This document shows positions 43,738 to 53,700 of a stretch of DNA of 64,000 bases, one piece after another (position 1 is the first letter of the stretch; the number at the start of each line of letters is the position of its first letter). A program made the translations under genes and the position numbers. The stretch comes from Leishmania mexicana MHOM/GT/2001/U1103 (lineage: Eukaryota; Euglenozoa; Kinetoplastea; Trypanosomatida; Trypanosomatidae). The stretch spans positions 248,001 through 312,000 of the forward strand of contig NC_018334.1 in the NCBI RefSeq assembly GCF_000234665.1. The letters run 5' to 3'. The notes under the pieces were generated by a model. The model did not search any database and was not told where the DNA came from. It saw nothing but the letters and a program-made list of their open reading frames with translations.

Positions 43738-44619
43738 CTAAAGGTGTACAGCGGCGGTGCCTCCTTGCCAGCGGTGCCCTCGCCGGTACTTATGCGGAAT
43801 CCGCTTGTAGATGATTCCATTACGCACGTAACCGTTCATCCTGTTAAAGTAGACCCGGTACCCCTGTGGGACGTGAGCGGTGCCCAGCTCCGAATTTACC
43901 TTCAAGCAGCGCTGCGCGACAGCGCTCTGCTGATGCTCCTGCTGCTCTTGACAGTAGAAGACAACAGCCTCCTCGATGACAGGGTCCGTCCTGGTGAGCG
44001 CGTCCGCGACAGACGTCATGTATGTGGCGTTCAGCTCGAGGTAGCGCCTGAGTGCCTTCGCCGTCACATTCTCCACTTCGTACAGTAGCAAAGCGAACCT
44101 GTCCTCAAATTCCTTTTCGCAGCTCTGCAGCGAAGCAAGGGCCTTGTTCAGTGCCTGCACATGCGTGGAATAGGACGTACTTGTGTCGAGGGGCTTGTTC
44201 CTCTCCGCCAACGCCTTCTCCTGCTTATCCACGCACTGCTTTGCCTTCATGTACTTCTCGAAGGCGTTCTTCTCCGCCTTGGCCGCCTTCTCCGCCTCCT
44301 TCAGCGATTTCTTCAGCTGCTCGACCGGGAGCTGCACCTCCTCATGTACAAAGTTGTTGTAGTTGCAGAAGGCGATGCCTTTCTTCATGCTGAGGACCTC
44401 GTTGCCAAAGTGGTGCACGTACTGCTTGATCTCGTCGCTGGTAAAGCTGAGAGAGGCGAATGCATCGAATGAGTGGCTCACCTGTTCGAGCGCAGTCCCA
44501 AGCTCCCTCATCAACATCATCATCTTGGTCGTGACACCGTTGAAGGAGTTGATGGCAGCACGAGCGGTTCGTATGTCGTCCAGCTGAAGCGAGTGAGCGA
44601 AGTCTCGTTGCATCGACAT
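43738..44619 (-). CDS. Coiled-coil, possibly BAR-like protein (family member 3)
   Basis: 293 aa, start MSMQRDFAHSLQ. Helical throughout residues 10-230, with a very basic/acidic central helix (KKSLKEAEKAAKAEKNAFEK) and FGNEVLSMKKGIAF near the front; this is the closest of the three to a BAR-domain pattern. The last residues YKRIPHKYRRGHRWQGG are basic and unlike the Ser/Pro tails of its relatives. The frame next to it (43820-43596) encodes a more typical tail with YTFSRGPQSVVSSAS, so a frameshift near 43800-43820 is possible. Its own duplicate probably lies inside the second assembly gap. Confidence 0.82.
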   Translation of the reverse strand: MSMQRDFAHSLQLDDIRTARAAINSFNGVTTKMMMLMRELGTALEQVSHSFDAFASLSFTSDEIKQYVHHFGNEVLSMKKGIAFCNYNNFVHEEVQLPVEQLKKSLKEAEKAAKAEKNAFEKYMKAKQCVDKQEKALAERNKPLDTSTSYSTHVQALNKALASLQSCEKEFEDRFALLLYEVENVTAKALRRYLELNATYMTSVADALTRTDPVIEEAVVFYCQEQQEHQQSAVAQRCLKVNSELGTAHVPQGYRVYFNRMNGYVRNGIIYKRIPHKYRRGHRWQGGTAAVHL

Positions 44620-45402
44620 GATGGGCGAGTAGGTGAAGTCGAGTTGTACAGTGTCAGCGTTGCAGTAGCACGCGCGACGGGGAGAGCTTCAGCCCAGAGA
44701 AGGGCAAATGAGCGAGTGCAAAGCGAAGGCCGGTCTTCTGGATGCCGCGGAGCTCCAGTGAGACAGGCAGCAGGTGATCCGCCGTATTTGTTCGACGAGG
44801 GGTCACGTGTGGGCGAGGCGCGGTTGCTCTTCAAACGAGAAAATGAGTGGGCGACAGCGAGGGATGCCTTCGGGCACGGAGAGAAGGGGGGCGGGGCAGA
44901 GAGGGGCAATCGCGAGATGGACGCAGGATAGGGATGCGGGCAGTGCCCCATGGCGGCAGCAGATGCGCAAAGTAACACACAGCAGCCGCCACCGGCGCGG
45001 CGCGCGGAGGAAGCCTGCAGGTCCTTCGGCTCCGCCCACTACAAGGCAAGTGGTGCCAGCAGCGCCGACAGCATCACGTGTGCGTGGCTTCACGCAGAGG
45101 GAGGCGCAGAAACAAGGCCGAGGAGAGGCAAAGGCGGTTGCCACCGTGCAGACGAAACAGAAGAAAGGGACAAGGCGGCTGACAAACGGCGGAGAGCGAG
45201 CGAGAGGGGCACCGGCGCCGGGGCAAGCGAGCCCGCAAAGAAAAGGCGACGCCTACGCACAGGTCGATACAGGTAGATGGATGGGCACACGCCCATCTGC
45301 CCACACATACGGAGACAGAGCGCCGCGTATGCAAAGAGCAGCACAGAAAGCGGGCAGCGACGAGAGTAGCGGCACCAGACGGTGCTCCGTGTGCGACCAG
45401 AG
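44620..45402. other. Leader/flank of member 3, duplicated at 47229-47841
   Basis: 44790-45402 recurs at 47229-47841 with no difference that I noticed. No gene seen. The sequence stops at an assembly gap. Confidence 0.75.
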
Positions 45403-45502
45403 NNNNNNNNNNNNNNNNNNNNNNNNNNNNNNNNNNNNNNNNNNNNNNNNNNNNNNNNNNNNNNNNNNNNNNNNNNNNNNNNNNNNNNNNNNNNNNNNNN
45501 NN
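45403..45502. other. Assembly gap (100 N)
   Basis: Exactly 100 N, a placeholder for unknown length. Sequence after it resumes inside a copy of family member 2, so at least the last 140 bases of that gene copy, corresponding to 41523-41662, are missing. Confidence 0.98.
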
Positions 45503-46266
45503 CGGACGACATCTCGCTGCGCACACTGTGAAGGCGCCTCAGAGTACCAGTGACGGCGTCATCGGCGTCAGTGACAAGATCGTGCTCTCCCACGCCAGCG
45601 CGATCAGGCTAGAAGCGATCAACAATGAAAGCACCTGTTTTTATGCATGACCTTGAAGAACTGTGAGATGAGCGACAGGACTGTCGCCGTGGATTTCACG
45701 GCCATGGCGTCCAAATCCCTCTGGGCCACGTCACTCCGCTTGGCGATCTTCCCGTCGAGTTTATTGCACTCCTTCTGCAGCTTGTCCACCTCGGAGCTCT
45801 GCTTGCGCAACTTTTTCGCAAGAAGAGCACTCTTTTCACTGTGCCTTTTGATCAACTCATCACGCTCAATGCACTCTTGCAGCACCCTCGACGAGTGGTC
45901 GCTGCGCGCTTTTAACATCTGCGTCTGCAGGTGAAGGTGGTTGCGCACGGCGTAGAGCTCCTCGCTGTGCTCCCACCTGTGAATCGCGATGTGGAGGCGG
46001 GCACAGATTTTTTTAACATCCCCGACACCCTCCACCTCCGACTGCACGTTAAGGAAGCTGTTCTGGGCTGCGCTGAGCAGCTCACCGTAGTCCTTGTACA
46101 TTGCCCCCACGTACTCCATGGCGGTTAGGTACTGGTCAAAGTTGCGTTGCGCCTGCGCAGCACTGCGGTACAACATGTTGCTCGTCTCTTTGATCTTGAG
46201 CACCCACTCCCTCTGGGCACGCCGGTCCGTGCTGGAGAGCCGTGCCTGCTGCGGAGCCGTTGCCAT
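45503..46266 (-). pseudogene. Second copy of family member 2, incomplete and disrupted
   Basis: Near-identical to 41663-42425. Three differences cluster close to the gap: T for C at 45569 gives Ala instead of Thr; T for G at 45610 turns a Ser codon into a stop; one inserted T near 45636 shifts the frame. As read, the protein ends after 215 residues (HKNRCFHC) and the 3' end falls in the gap. The rest of the copy is unchanged. Either this is a genuine recent pseudogene or the contig end is low quality; the clustering at the edge favours error. With correct sequence it could be a functional gene. Confidence 0.7.
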
Positions 46267-47128
46267 GGTTAGTGTGCGTCCCCGTCTGTTTTACAAGAAG
46301 ATAGGCTCTGCTGTGAAAGCGGGATAGCGGCGAGGAGGACAAGGTGCAGAGAACGACCGACCCGCTAAAGGACGACAGGAGACGAGAGGATGGGATAGAG
46401 AGATCGCAGAGGGAACGGCGGGCGGGCACGACAAAAACAAAAAGACGCAAATCAGAACCGAAATATGGGCAGAAGCAACGACAGAAGAGGAGGGTGGTGG
46501 AGCAGAGAAAGTCCCGTGCGCGGGTCCCATCATGTGCCCGTGGCAGGCCTACGCATGCGAAGAGCGCACCCGGTTGCACCTACACAGCCACCCGCAGGCG
46601 TGACGAGTTCGACAGAGCGCACGATGGCGTAGATTGGGGTTCCGTGCACAGCCTGGTAGGACGCGCCACACTCCTGCACAGGTGTGTCCAACTGGGAACA
46701 GGACGGTCGGTCACAGTTAAATCACAGCGGGCGGCTATGATGTTGGGGGAGGGGCGGGCAACATGTGCCTATGTATATAGAGGGGGGGGGGGATAAAGTC
46801 ACGGACATGACAAAGGAAGGGTGACGAAGGTAATGAGAAGGCGGCATAGGGAGAGGGAGAGCAACGTGCAGATCACACGTGCTGCCTCTTCGCTTGCCCA
46901 TTCCCGCAAATGGCAGTCAGTCTAGCGCACGGACTCCGTCATCAAGCAAAGGAGACCCCCCGCATGAGGATCGCGCTGGTGGGGCTCACCAGCCGCCAAT
47001 CGCAGAATCCGACTACTGCCGCGAGATTCTTTCCAAAGACAACCGCACCGACTCCCTATGGAGAACAGACAAGCAGCAAGGGCCGAAGCGCACCGGATTC
47101 AGCTCAAAGCACTAACACAGGCGTGGAG
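46267..47128. repeat. Duplicate of the flank 42426-43286
   Basis: Matches 42426-43286 base for base apart from the G run at about 46781, which is longer. Offset 3841-3842. Ends at the second assembly gap. Confidence 0.9.
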
Positions 47129-47228
47129 NNNNNNNNNNNNNNNNNNNNNNNNNNNNNNNNNNNNNNNNNNNNNNNNNNNNNNNNNNNNNNNNNNNNNNNN
47201 NNNNNNNNNNNNNNNNNNNNNNNNNNNN
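47129..47228. other. Assembly gap (100 N), probably hiding a copy of family member 3
   Basis: Exactly 100 N. The sequence before it matches up to 43286 and the sequence after it matches from 44790. In the first unit these points are 1503 bases apart and contain the whole of member 3 (43738-44619). The gap therefore likely holds a second member 3. Confidence 0.95.
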
Positions 47229-47841
47229 GTTCGACGAGGGGTCACGTGTGGGCGAGGCGCGGTTGCTCTTCAAACGAGAAAATGAGTGGGCGACAGCGAG
47301 GGATGCCTTCGGGCACGGAGAGAAGGGGGGCGGGGCAGAGAGGGGCAATCGCGAGATGGACGCAGGATAGGGATGCGGGCAGTGCCCCATGGCGGCAGCA
47401 GATGCGCAAAGTAACACACAGCAGCCGCCACCGGCGCGGCGCGCGGAGGAAGCCTGCAGGTCCTTCGGCTCCGCCCACTACAAGGCAAGTGGTGCCAGCA
47501 GCGCCGACAGCATCACGTGTGCGTGGCTTCACGCAGAGGGAGGCGCAGAAACAAGGCCGAGGAGAGGCAAAGGCGGTTGCCACCGTGCAGACGAAACAGA
47601 AGAAAGGGACAAGGCGGCTGACAAACGGCGGAGAGCGAGCGAGAGGGGCACCGGCGCCGGGGCAAGCGAGCCCGCAAAGAAAAGGCGACGCCTACGCACA
47701 GGTCGATACAGGTAGATGGATGGGCACACGCCCATCTGCCCACACATACGGAGACAGAGCGCCGCGTATGCAAAGAGCAGCACAGAAAGCGGGCAGCGAC
47801 GAGAGTAGCGGCACCAGACGGTGCTCCGTGTGCGACCAGAG
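47229..47841. repeat. Duplicate of 44790-45402
   Basis: Same sequence as the flank of member 3, offset 2439. After 47841 the sequence is unique (ATAATCGGGG), marking the right end of the duplicated unit or of what the first contig covers. Confidence 0.9.
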
Positions 47842-48051
47842 ATAATCGGGGGACAGCAAGCAGCCCATCTGCAGGGGCCCACTGGCGAGGCACACGCGAA
47901 AAAGCACAGCGGCCACGGAGGCACCCGCGTACGGGTCATACCAGTCACGAAGTGCACTCCCGCTTTGCGCTCCGGCCTCGCGCTTCCCCCTGGGTAGCGG
48001 GCCACCTCAGCAACCGCCACTGCAACACGGTATGCTGACTGTATCTACATT
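47842..48051. other. Unique flank between duplication and C2 gene
   Basis: About 210 bases, 3' flank of the next C2 gene. Nothing recognisable. Confidence 0.6.
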
Positions 48052-48876
48052 TCAAATTGGCGATGGGCCGTACATGTACTGGTACGGCTGTTGAGGCGCC
48101 CTGTAGTAGCTCCCTTGCGGTGGCGCTTGCTGATAGTAGGTCGGCTGGTGGGGAGGCTGTGCATGGTGCTGATAGACGACCTGCGGCGGAAGCGTAGGCG
48201 GCTGCAGATACATTACTGGTGGGGCGGGCTGCAGAGGGTAAGGCTTTGCTTGCTGAACATAGGCTGGCTGTTGGTTATAGATCGACGGTAGCAGCGGCTG
48301 CGGCGGAGGCGCAACTGGCGCCTGCAGCAGAATGCCCATCGCCGGCCCGCTGAATGACGGGTTCTGGACGGAGTCAAAGTCATCTGCACACGTCGCCTTC
48401 TGTATCTCGGCAGCGGCCATTACAGGCTTTGTGGCTGCAGCGGCCTTGCATTCCTCAATGGAGCGCACCAGCATGCTGCTTGGCTGGGGATCAGCGCCAA
48501 AGTCTACCGCCAGCACTTGCAGATGAAGCTCTGCCGACGAGAGCCCCGTGCCCTTGAGGGTGACCCACATATCGCTCACAACACCGCGCGTCAAACTGTT
48601 CACAGAGAGCGAGTAGACGCCCATCAGGTCGTCCACAATGACGTTGTTGTTCCACAACTCGAAAATGATCTGCTCGGAGTCTTCGTCGGCGACAGGGAAC
48701 TTGACCACCTCATTCCAGACGGGGTGCAGACTGCTACCGACCACCTTCGTCGTGTACTTGCGGCGCGTCTTTTTCCTGTCGCCCATCACGGCCTTCACAT
48801 ACGGGTCGGGAATACCAGCCCTTCGGGTGTCGCCGATGTTGCGAGCACCGCAGATGCGCACCTCCAGACGGCCCAT
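48052..48876 (-). CDS. C2-domain protein with Pro/Gln/Tyr-rich tail
   Basis: 274 aa. The frame opens at 48990, but the C2 domain starts at MGRLEVRICGARN (48876), as in its neighbour. C2 domain at residues 1-127: IPDPYVK (22-28), HPVWNEVVKF (51-60), FELWNNN (72-78), VDDLMGVYSL (81-90), ending VLAVDFG. The position that should be the first Asp of the third calcium loop is Asn, as in the related genes. A basic stretch RKKTRRK (34-40) could contact acidic lipids. The tail has QPP/YYQQAP-type low complexity. Closest relative in the window is the next gene (49923-50756), an evident tandem duplicate; the C2 gene at 12764 is more distant. Membrane or cytoskeletal docking is inferred from the family. 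Confidence 0.9.
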   Translation of the reverse strand: MGRLEVRICGARNIGDTRRAGIPDPYVKAVMGDRKKTRRKYTTKVVGSSLHPVWNEVVKFPVADEDSEQIIFELWNNNVIVDDLMGVYSLSVNSLTRGVVSDMWVTLKGTGLSSAELHLQVLAVDFGADPQPSSMLVRSIEECKAAAATKPVMAAAEIQKATCADDFDSVQNPSFSGPAMGILLQAPVAPPPQPLLPSIYNQQPAYVQQAKPYPLQPAPPVMYLQPPTLPPQVVYQHHAQPPHQPTYYQQAPPQGSYYRAPQQPYQYMYGPSPI

Positions 48877-49922
48877 TGTGTATTTTGTTTTTTTTTTCTC
48901 CAATCGAGTGAAGGGGGCGGGGAAGCACGAAACGTCGAACGGCGGAGCAATGAAGCACCGTCCTGTGGAGCACGGGTATACTGCTCGCACACTCGTCTAG
49001 CACAGAGAGAGCAGAGTTGGCTACCGTGCACACCTAGCAGCTGAACTAGTGCTTGGGGTATATATATATATATCTGTGCGGCGTGTTCGACGGAACGAGG
49101 GCAGATCGGAGGAGGATGTGAGAGAAAAAGCACGTGAGAAAAGGCGACGAGAGTAACAGAGCCATCGGCAGCTACGACGTGTGAGCAACCGCAACAAAAG
49201 TGGAGGGGAAGGGGAGCACAGAGCTGAGCACCTGCCGCCTTACGCTAGATTAGCTCTTCGCTGGCAAGCCGCACAGAAGTTGCACCCACCTCCGTCACGT
49301 CTGTCAGACTCACTACTCCACTCGATGTCGTGGTGCACTGCACGAGGTCCTTTCGCAACAGGCACACGCGTTCCTATTTTACAGCGATGATTCCGGTACC
49401 AAGTACGCAAAGTGGTGCAAAGAAGGCAGCATGGCAGTAGCGCGAAAGAAAACAGCGAATGACAACGCGAAACACAACAAGAAAAGTCGAGCTCGAGCAC
49501 TGGAAAGGTGTCCGCAGTACAGGGACCCATGCAGATGGGAGACCGGCAACAAGCGCGATGCATGATGGGGACAAGAATAAAGTGAGATGTGTGTGTGAGA
49601 GAGAGACAAGGTCAAATCCTACGTCTACGTTTCGCATAGACGGCGCGCAACACTGAAGCTTGGCGAGTCGCTCAACAAAGATAGGAGGAGGGAGGAGAGC
49701 AGCAGAGAACCAGAGAGGAAGCAGGTGACACACACGCAGCCACACTTTAGGACCCACACAGACGCTCGCGTGTGCAGGCGCGCAAACGACCTCGTAGACG
49801 AAGACGAGGGAGCGAGTGAAACAGACCTGCAAGATGCGCTTGCAGCCGTACGTGGCAGCCTTCTTTTCACCCGCTTCTCAGAAGTCGATGCGCGCTTGCT
49901 CCGTTTGTGTCCGCACTCTTGC
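48877..49922. other. Intergenic region with TA tract
   Basis: TA tract at 49059-49073. No gene seen; frames at 49240-49832 are flank translations. Confidence 0.6.
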
Positions 49923-50756
49923 TTACATGTCGGGCGGGATACCATAGGCCATCTGTACCGGCCGCCGCTGCGGAGGGGGGGTGCCGTAGAGGTGGGGTGG
50001 TGGAGGACCGGCAGCGTACGGCAGACACTGCTGGGGCTGCGGGGCGCCGTACATGGGCTGCGGAGGCGGTGGCGCGCCATAGCCGTACCCCTGTAACGGC
50101 GGCTGCTGGGGCGGTGGGGGAGGAGCACCGTATGCGTACCCCTGCAGTTGTGGTGGAGCCACGTAGCCGTACTGTCCTTGCGGCATCGGCGCAGCCGAGG
50201 CACTGTAGGCCACCGGTGGCGGGGGCCCTAGCGGAGCATGGGGGTACGACTGCAGTACAATCCCCTGCGTTTGCGGCACGTAGTTCTTCGGCGGGCGGTA
50301 TGTCTGGCCCGTGGGCGGCAGCATGGTGTCCCCGTCGAGCGATAACGTGAGCCGGTCGCCAGGTCCTGGATCGCGGCCAAAGTCGACAGCAAGGATGCGC
50401 AAGTGCAGCTCCGAGGGCGAGCCCCTCGTTCCCTCGAGAAGCACCCAGGTATCAACGACGACGCCGCGGGTTAGACCGTTGAGGGAGAGGCTGTAGCTTC
50501 CGAGGAGGTCGTCCACAATGACGTTGTCGTTCCACAGCTCGAGCACCACCTGCGTCGAGTCGTAGTCGGCGACTTGAAACTTGAAGAGCGCATTCCAGAC
50601 GGGGTTAAGGCAGTTCTCAGCTACGTGGGTCTTGTACTTTATCTTGGACTTGTTATGGTTACTCAGCTTGACCTTCACGTACGGGTCGGGTTTACCGACC
50701 TTCTGCATGTTCGCCACATTGCGGGCGCCGCAGACACGGATCTCGAGGCGGCCCAT
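49923..50756 (-). CDS. C2-domain protein with Pro/Gly/Tyr-rich tail
   Basis: 277 aa from MGRLEIRVCGARN at 50756; the in-frame ATG at 50837 is discounted for the same reason as in its neighbour. C2 domain residues 1-127: KPDPYVK (22-28), NPVWNALFKFQV (51-62), LELWNDN (72-78), VDDLLGSYSL (81-90), LAVDFGRDPG. The tail is made of repeats like GYGYGAPPPP and YGAPQPQQ, a prion-like or adhesive composition. Nearly every landmark matches 48052-48876, so the two are tandem paralogues with diverged tails. The tail type differs: Gln/Tyr there, Gly/Tyr/Pro here. Confidence 0.9.
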   Translation of the reverse strand: MGRLEIRVCGARNVANMQKVGKPDPYVKVKLSNHNKSKIKYKTHVAENCLNPVWNALFKFQVADYDSTQVVLELWNDNVIVDDLLGSYSLSLNGLTRGVVVDTWVLLEGTRGSPSELHLRILAVDFGRDPGPGDRLTLSLDGDTMLPPTGQTYRPPKNYVPQTQGIVLQSYPHAPLGPPPPVAYSASAAPMPQGQYGYVAPPQLQGYAYGAPPPPPQQPPLQGYGYGAPPPPQPMYGAPQPQQCLPYAAGPPPPHLYGTPPPQRRPVQMAYGIPPDM

Positions 50757-53700
50757 TACTTGGGAGGCGGGAGCACACACTGAGAGACAAAAAAGAAAAC
50801 GAAGGGAGGAGGAGAAAAGACGTACACTAGTAAACAAGAAAATGTCTAAGCGTGAGTGTGCACGGTAGAGGTGCGTGGGAGGGTGGAAGCGCTTCGCACG
50901 TTCGATGAATCACGATAGCGCGACTGACGGGAGGGGAGAAGCGCGTGAGGCAGCACAAAGAAGATGAGGGGAATAGGGCGGAGATGGAGCCCGCCAGTGC
51001 CAAGTACGCTGAAGAAGAAGACTGCGGCTGCCATAGGGCTGAGGTCTGTGACAGCTGCCATCGCCTTTCATGCCTTTCTTCGACCGCCATACGCCGATAA
51101 GACTCTGTGCTCTGGCTGGCTACGAGCACGCATGCATTGCCCGAGTTCGGCAGAGAAGGTGTACGACACTGCCACGGCACTTCAGGGCTACCGTCAGTGG
51201 CTAAAAGGGCGACACCGCTAGGTAGGAGGTGTGGGCTAGACACTTGCGAGGGACGTGTTCACGAAGAGTCCACCAGCTGCGACGCACGCTGCGCCTACAC
51301 AGAGCAGGCTTTTTCGACTAGTCATCGTCAGCAGCAGAGATCGGGTGCCGAAAAGGGGAGCACCAAAGAGCGTGTAGATGAGGTAGGCACGAGAAGGGCC
51401 TGCTACGCAGAAAACAGCGCGACACACACACACGAAAGAAAAGTGAAGAACACAAAAGGAAGCGCAGCCACAGGTATCGGAAAAAGAAAGGTGCACGTGG
51501 CAGAGCAGGCGGTTGCACGCGCACCCCCCCCCCCACGGCGGGGAAGCGAAAGAAGAGAGGAGACCACCGGCAAGTTTCTCTCTTCTTCGTGCTTCGTTTG
51601 GCCCGCCCCCGTTCCCATGAGGGGAGCGGTGACACGACGATGGCAGACGTCTGTTCGCCACCTTCGCATGATGCGAATTTCAGAACGGTCGTGCAGAGGA
51701 AAGGGGAGGGGGGAGGAGGTAGGTCGGCGAAGACAAGGCCGCCATAAGCGAGGAGGGGGGGGGGCTTCGGCGCGGCAATAGAGCAACTGGGGGCCCGAGA
51801 GAGGATCCACGTGAGTGCGGCGTCTGTGGGCCGGCTGGCCCACGACTTCACTACAGCAGCCATAAAAAAGAAAACGCGTTGAGCAGGCCGAGAAGGGTAA
51901 GTGGATAATAACGAAGAGATACAACAACAAACAAGAGGCGGTACCCGACAGGGCTGTTCAGGCGCACACGTCAGGAGGCGCAGGAGCTATGCGATGGCAC
52001 ATGGCGTGTGCACCACCATCTGTCAAGGGGCCACCCCCGCCTTCGAACACTCCGAGACCCACCCAACAGCCATCAACGGACAATCGGCCTTTTACAGCGT
52101 ACCATACCATCCGGTGTGTGCGTGTGTGGGAGGGGGGAGAGGCAGTCGGGGACACATATTAAAGAGTGCGCTCACATAACCCTGCAATGCTCGACCCCAC
52201 GCCCCCAGACACACGGACGCCTCTTCGTCGCCGATGAGTGTGGCCGTACACTCGAACACACATGACTCACCTCGCCTGACCACCCTCCCCTCGGTGTGTG
52301 TGTGTGTGTCGGTGAGGCATTGGACACCAGTCTGACAATGCAGAGGAAAGAGAAAAGAAAAACCGGAAACGGCGCACAGGAGGCGACGGTGAAAGTGAAT
52401 TTGAAACGGTCGCCAACGACCCTTCAGAGAGGGTCGGCGTGGAGAGCAAGCGCTCCTACTCGCTTTGCGGTGGAAGACACAACAGGCAAGCGCAGAGCAA
52501 GGCGACGACTGATCTACGGCAGAGGTGCCGAAGCAGGTAGCCGCAACGCTCAGTCACCACCCGTCCCCATGCGCGCTTCGGTATGTGCTCTCCCACACTG
52601 TTTCTTCTTTCTGTTTCTGTTAGGGAAGCACGGCGTTGAGGAATGACAGTCTGGAGGGCTAGTGTCTGGCGATGTGCCGCTGTTTCAAGGAGCATGGAGG
52701 AGACAGCGTCCTGCACGACCTCCAGCCCAGGCGCAACGGGGAGAAAGTGACCATCTGTTGCGGCTATGAATGATACACCCGTAGACGTACGGCTGAGCCT
52801 GTTGCTCCGCAGTGGTCGAAGCATGCCGTTTGGTGTACGGGTTCCCCGTTTGCATAGTCGAGGAGCTGCGCCTCGAACTTCACGGGAAGCTGCCGGTCCT
52901 GATTAGCGCACCCGCGCAAAGTACTCACCGGACTCGACATTGCCTACGGAGGCACGCTTTTGATGTCCCGTGAAGCGGGGCTCGAGTCAGAGGCTGAAAG
53001 ACGGACATGCAGGCCCCCGTCACCAGCACGCGTCTTCATCAGCGGCAAGTACATCTCTGTCGTGGTGCCTTAGCGCACCCCGCAAACCAAAAGTGTTCCT
53101 CGTCCTCCCTTCGTGCCTTTCCATTTCCGTAAGTAGCACGGTGGTGAACAAACAGCAGCGACTTGCCGGAATCACCATGTGAGCATCGCTGACCTCATTC
53201 CACGGCAGGAGATAGAGCATGTCAACGTGGCGAGTGATAAGCGACGTCACTGCCGGACTGCTGCTCCATCATTCGAAAGGTCACGCAAAGGTGCGTGCTA
53301 GGCGCTAGGGATGTGATCCCCGTGAAGCATCCGTCGCACACGCACATCTTGAATCGACTTTGCCCTGAAGTATGCCGCTCACCTTTTGTGTCTTGTGTAC
53401 TCTACTGATGGCGCAGAGTTTCAGGCTCAGCGATGTGATGCTGGGCAGCGTAGGTGGCGGGTGTGAGAAACATGTGCACAGGGTGGAAGAGAGAAGCGCA
53501 GCCGTGAAGCGGCAGGGGCATCGAGAAGGAGAACGGCAGTGACGCTGAAGTCCACAGCTGCGTCTGCGGGAGCCGCCCGGAGCAACCACTTCGTGTGTGT
53601 TCTCGGGTGGGTTGATGAAAGCCATTACGTATCCGTGTGCGTCCACTGAGATGCTGTACACCAGGCTTTAACAGTGCATGGCGAGACATTACGATTCCTC

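Noticed and set aside
44774..47845. Plus-strand frames of 259 and 311 aa spanning the assembly gaps
   Set aside because: They are open only because runs of N are read as unknown residues; the flanking parts are antisense flank sequence.
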